Shown in pieces: positions 61,579 through 64,000 of a DNA stretch of 64,000 nt. The notes beneath the pieces are model-generated. The model was not told where the DNA came from. It saw only the letters and a program-made list of their open reading frames with translations, and ran no database searches. The position numbers were made by a program, and so were the translations under genes. Source of the stretch: an uncultured Muribaculaceae bacterium (lineage in GTDB: Bacteria; Bacteroidota; Bacteroidia; Bacteroidales; Muribaculaceae); contig CAJUAF010000003.1 of assembly GCA_910584365.1 (NCBI GenBank), positions 172,126-236,125 on the forward strand, in the 5' to 3' direction. Every line of letters starts with the position of its first letter. Position 1 is the stretch's first letter.

Positions 61579-61869
61579 ATGAAATTTTGTAACTATTTAA
61601 GGCAACGACGTGAATTATTAGGACTTGCGCAAAAAGAGATTGCGGACGCTATCTCTGTCGACGTGCCTATGTACAGTCGATATGAGCGAGGGCAGCGACC
61701 GCTCAAAGAGGAATATATTCCTATTATTGCATCTAAACTCAATGTGGATGGTTCAGAATTAAGAAAAATGTGGATTGCCGATAAAGTTCTTTCGGTTGTA
61801 AACACAGAGAAGGATGCCACAGATATTCTAAATATAGTGTGCGAAAATATTAATGATTCAATTCAATAG
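61579..61869 (+). CDS. XRE-family helix-turn-helix regulator, controller-like
   Basis: A 96-residue protein from the ATG at 61579. A TTG at 61552 is also in frame, but it lies within promoter and operator DNA and is not used. The helix-turn-helix spans about residues 6-55, with LRQRRELLGLAQKEIADAISVDVPMYSRYERG. Length, position and the twin operators resemble the C proteins of restriction-modification systems, which first activate and then repress their own operon. It ends 9 bp before the methyltransferase start. Confidence 0.87.
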   Translation: MKFCNYLRQRRELLGLAQKEIADAISVDVPMYSRYERGQRPLKEEYIPIIASKLNVDGSELRKMWIADKVLSVVNTEKDATDILNIVCENINDSIQ

Positions 61870-61878
61870 TAACAATGT

Positions 61879-63741
61879 ATGAATACTATTGCTCTAAATA
61901 ATATAATCAAGCAGTATAGCATATCAGATATTGAGAAATCATTAGTTCTCCGATATATTGAGGTAAATAATATTGAACTAACAAGTTCCCAATATTTATC
62001 CGAGTATATTTCTAATTTTTGTCCCAATCCTTTTCTTTCAAATGATATTTCCAACTTAGGAGATTATTCTCTTGAAGAATTATCGGTTGCATTTGAACTA
62101 TTAATTCCTGCTTCTGATCGAATATTAAACGGGGCTTTCTTTACGCCAGCATATATTGCAGACTATATTATTGACAACGTCGCTCCAACTTGTTCAGAAA
62201 CCATAGCTGATGTTAGTTGTGGGTGTGGAGCCTTTCTTTTGGGGATTTTGAGATATTATATTAGGAAATATAACATCTCTGTATCTGAAATCCTTAAGAA
62301 TAATCTACGAGGTGCCGATATTCTTGAATACAATGTCAGACGATCCAAGCTTCTAATTTGTTTATTCGCTCTTCTTAACGGTGAAAATATCGCAGCAGAT
62401 AATATTAATATTATCTGCTGCGATAGCCTTCGTTATAATTGGAACCAAAAATTTGACTGCATTGTGGGAAACCCCCCTTACGTCAAATTTCAGGATATGA
62501 CTGATGAAAGCAGGTCCTTCCTTGCTTCTAATTGGTCAACCACCTCTTTTGGTACCTATAACCTATATTTTGCTTTTTTTGAATTAGGGTATAATCTTCT
62601 TTCGCATACTGGAAGATTAGGATACATCACACCTAATAATTTCTTTACCTCTCTTGCCGGAGAATCATTAAGAAATTATTTTCAGCAACATCAATGCATT
62701 TATAAAATTGTAGACTTTAATGCTACCAAGGTGTTTGATGTTCAGACTTATACTGCTATTTCCTTTATTAACAAACGAAAGAATAGCTCTATTGAGTATG
62801 GTAGGATAAAGGATAATCAGACACCCTCGGATTTTCTTAACGTCATCTTCTTTTCGTCTAATCCATATGACGGACTTAACCCTAAAAAATGGCGTTTGTT
62901 ATGTGGTGATGAGCGATATAATATTAAACAAATTGAGACGATAGGCGAGCCCATCGGTCAACTCTTTAATATTTGTGTTGGAATTGCCACACTAAAAGAT
63001 GAAGTCTATTCTTTCTTCCCCACATCATCTGATGATACATATTTTTATTTTGTACGGGATAATATTACTTGGAAAGTTGAAAAGTCATTGACTCGCAGCA
63101 CCGTGAAAATTTCTGATATGAAATGCCAAGCGGATGTTGATGCTAATGAAAGGCATTTCATTTTTCCGTACAAAATGATAAATGGTAAGATGAATCCCAT
63201 TCCTGAAGAGGAGATGGCTTCTTCTTATCCTTCATGCTACGCTTATTTTATATATGTTAAGGATATATTAGCATCTCGCGGAAAGGGTAAACATACTTAT
63301 ACTCCTTTTTATAGTTATGGCCGTACACAAGGATTAAACAGAAAAGGAGTAAAACTATATACACCTACATTTAGTAAAACACCTCGTTTCCTTATTGATT
63401 TAGACGAAAATAGTCTATTCACTAATGGGTATGGCATTTATCTCCGTGAGTCTTCAAATAATCTTTTTGATACGAATCCTATTACAGAGATAAACAACTT
63501 AGATGTTATTCAAAAGATACTCAACTCTGATATAATGAATTATTATATTACAGCTACCAGTGTTGCCATTGAAGGGGGGTATCCCTGTTATCAGAAGAAC
63601 TTTATAGAAAAGTTCACCATCCCATATTTAGATGATGAACAAATTAATTATATCAGAAATATTTCTGATGATGAAGAATTAAACGCATATTTAGCGGAGA
63701 TTTATCATATAAATCTCCCAGTTCCAAATCTTTGTTCGTAA
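61879..63741 (+). CDS. N6-adenine DNA methyltransferase, type II-like
   Basis: This 620-residue protein has the gamma-class N6-adenine layout. Motif X is GAFFTPAYIADYI (85-97), motif I DVSCGCGAF (111-119) binds AdoMet, and motif IV NPPY (198-201) is the catalytic tetrapeptide. A large C-terminal region (from about 320) is the likely target-recognition domain. No PD-(D/E)xK nuclease domain is visible, so it looks like a stand-alone methyltransferase. It is co-transcribed with the XRE regulator. Codon use is AT-rich. A 38-bp palindrome lies in its coding sequence (62388-62425). Confidence 0.9.
   Translation: MNTIALNNIIKQYSISDIEKSLVLRYIEVNNIELTSSQYLSEYISNFCPNPFLSNDISNLGDYSLEELSVAFELLIPASDRILNGAFFTPAYIADYIIDNVAPTCSETIADVSCGCGAFLLGILRYYIRKYNISVSEILKNNLRGADILEYNVRRSKLLICLFALLNGENIAADNINIICCDSLRYNWNQKFDCIVGNPPYVKFQDMTDESRSFLASNWSTTSFGTYNLYFAFFELGYNLLSHTGRLGYITPNNFFTSLAGESLRNYFQQHQCIYKIVDFNATKVFDVQTYTAISFINKRKNSSIEYGRIKDNQTPSDFLNVIFFSSNPYDGLNPKKWRLLCGDERYNIKQIETIGEPIGQLFNICVGIATLKDEVYSFFPTSSDDTYFYFVRDNITWKVEKSLTRSTVKISDMKCQADVDANERHFIFPYKMINGKMNPIPEEEMASSYPSCYAYFIYVKDILASRGKGKHTYTPFYSYGRTQGLNRKGVKLYTPTFSKTPRFLIDLDENSLFTNGYGIYLRESSNNLFDTNPITEINNLDVIQKILNSDIMNYYITATSVAIEGGYPCYQKNFIEKFTIPYLDDEQINYIRNISDDEELNAYLAEIYHINLPVPNLCS
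62388..62425. repeat. 38-bp perfect palindrome inside the methyltransferase gene
   Basis: The sequence 62388-62425 reads identically on both strands, with centre AATATT|AATATT and outer arms TATCGCAGCAGAT. It encodes residues around 170-183 of the methyltransferase, between motifs I and IV. Confidence 0.85.
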
Positions 63742-64000
63742 ACTGTGATCAATTCATTTGCAAAGGATGAGAAGTTCATATTGTCAATATTTGCAGTGGT
63801 ATTAACGGGTAAAAGATTATCTGTTATTAACTCTGCATTGGTGTCGTAGATTTTGGGGATCTCCCTGCTAAAATCTACTATAAGCAGGCAGACTCGTTCA
63901 TATTTATATTCTTCTCCTTCCGTCGTATTCCGGCCATTAACCGCATTAAACTATAAAATCCCATAAATCGACGTAATATCTAAGCACCGAGGCGATTTGT
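63705..64000 (-). pseudogene. Broken reverse-strand ORF at the window edge
   Basis: The reverse frame from 63950 to 63705 reads FNAVNGRNTTEGEEYKYERV, then CLLIVDFSREIPKIYDTNAE, and ends in TGA (63705-63707). It has no ATG at its front. A TAG stop at 63951-63953 separates it from an in-frame continuation reading RCLDITSIYGIL up to the window edge. The sequence looks coding and AT-rich like its neighbours, so it may be a disrupted gene, possibly the partner of the methyltransferase. Its 3' end overlaps the methyltransferase gene by 37 bp. No family is claimed. Confidence 0.4.

Noticed and set aside
1..64000. CRISPR arrays, insertion sequences, rRNA operons or prophage genes
   Set aside because: No regularly spaced repeats, transposase or integrase ORFs, rRNA sequence or phage structural genes were seen.

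Overview
The window reads as a chromosomal segment of a member of the Bacteroidales, most likely a Muribaculaceae-type gut bacterium. The order rests on what the sequence shows: repeated Bacteroidetes promoters (TTTG, about 20 nt, TAnnTTTG), weak or absent Shine-Dalgarno sequences, TonB-dependent receptors with carboxypeptidase-regulatory N termini, a class III fructose-1,6-bisphosphatase and DcaP-like and PepSY-like envelope proteins. The family is an inference from overall character only. No rRNA is present; there is one tRNA (Gly, CCC).

1-9,970 is housekeeping: rseP (cut by the window edge), dxr, a CysM-type cysteine synthase with a YccF membrane protein, dnaB, a YpfJ-type zinc metallopeptidase, nadE and guaB. 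10,100-18,900 holds a split ThrE-type exporter, a LysR regulator, an SDR-YihY-RidA operon, two family 2 glycosyltransferases, lpxH and a DUF59 Fe-S assembly factor. 18,950-33,400 has an ABC-F protein, a Tat-exported dipeptide epimerase, a TonB receptor with a His-rich small protein, a pRiA4b ORF-3-like protein, a reverse rubrerythrin, and a TonB receptor/lipoprotein pair below an AI-2E transporter. 33,500-44,200 has a nucleoside symporter, rsmE, kdsA, a TPR protein, a PepSY-like protein, carB/carA and tcdA. 44,300-53,500 has a candidate structured RNA, a two-gene RyR/TrkA-N module, a ClC channel, a polyprenyl-phosphate sugar transferase, tsaC and fbp. 53,500-59,800 has an HD-domain pseudogene, tRNA-Gly, a porin, a sialate O-acetylesterase, a GH5 lipoprotein, a DUF1349 protein and a LuxR regulator.

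From about 60,480 to the end the base composition becomes strongly AT-rich and the content changes to a DUF4238 protein, a small XRE regulator flanked by twin operators, an N6-adenine DNA methyltransferase and a broken reverse-strand ORF. This looks like an acquired restriction-modification or defence cassette.

The least explained parts are the RyR/TrkA-N module with the RNA gene in front of it (44,286-47,497), a 19-residue peptide at the end of a structured leader (26,035-26,349), the controller-like operator layout at 61,501-61,571, and a family of related palindromic terminators at four gene ends. All functional calls come from reading motifs by eye; no database search was run.
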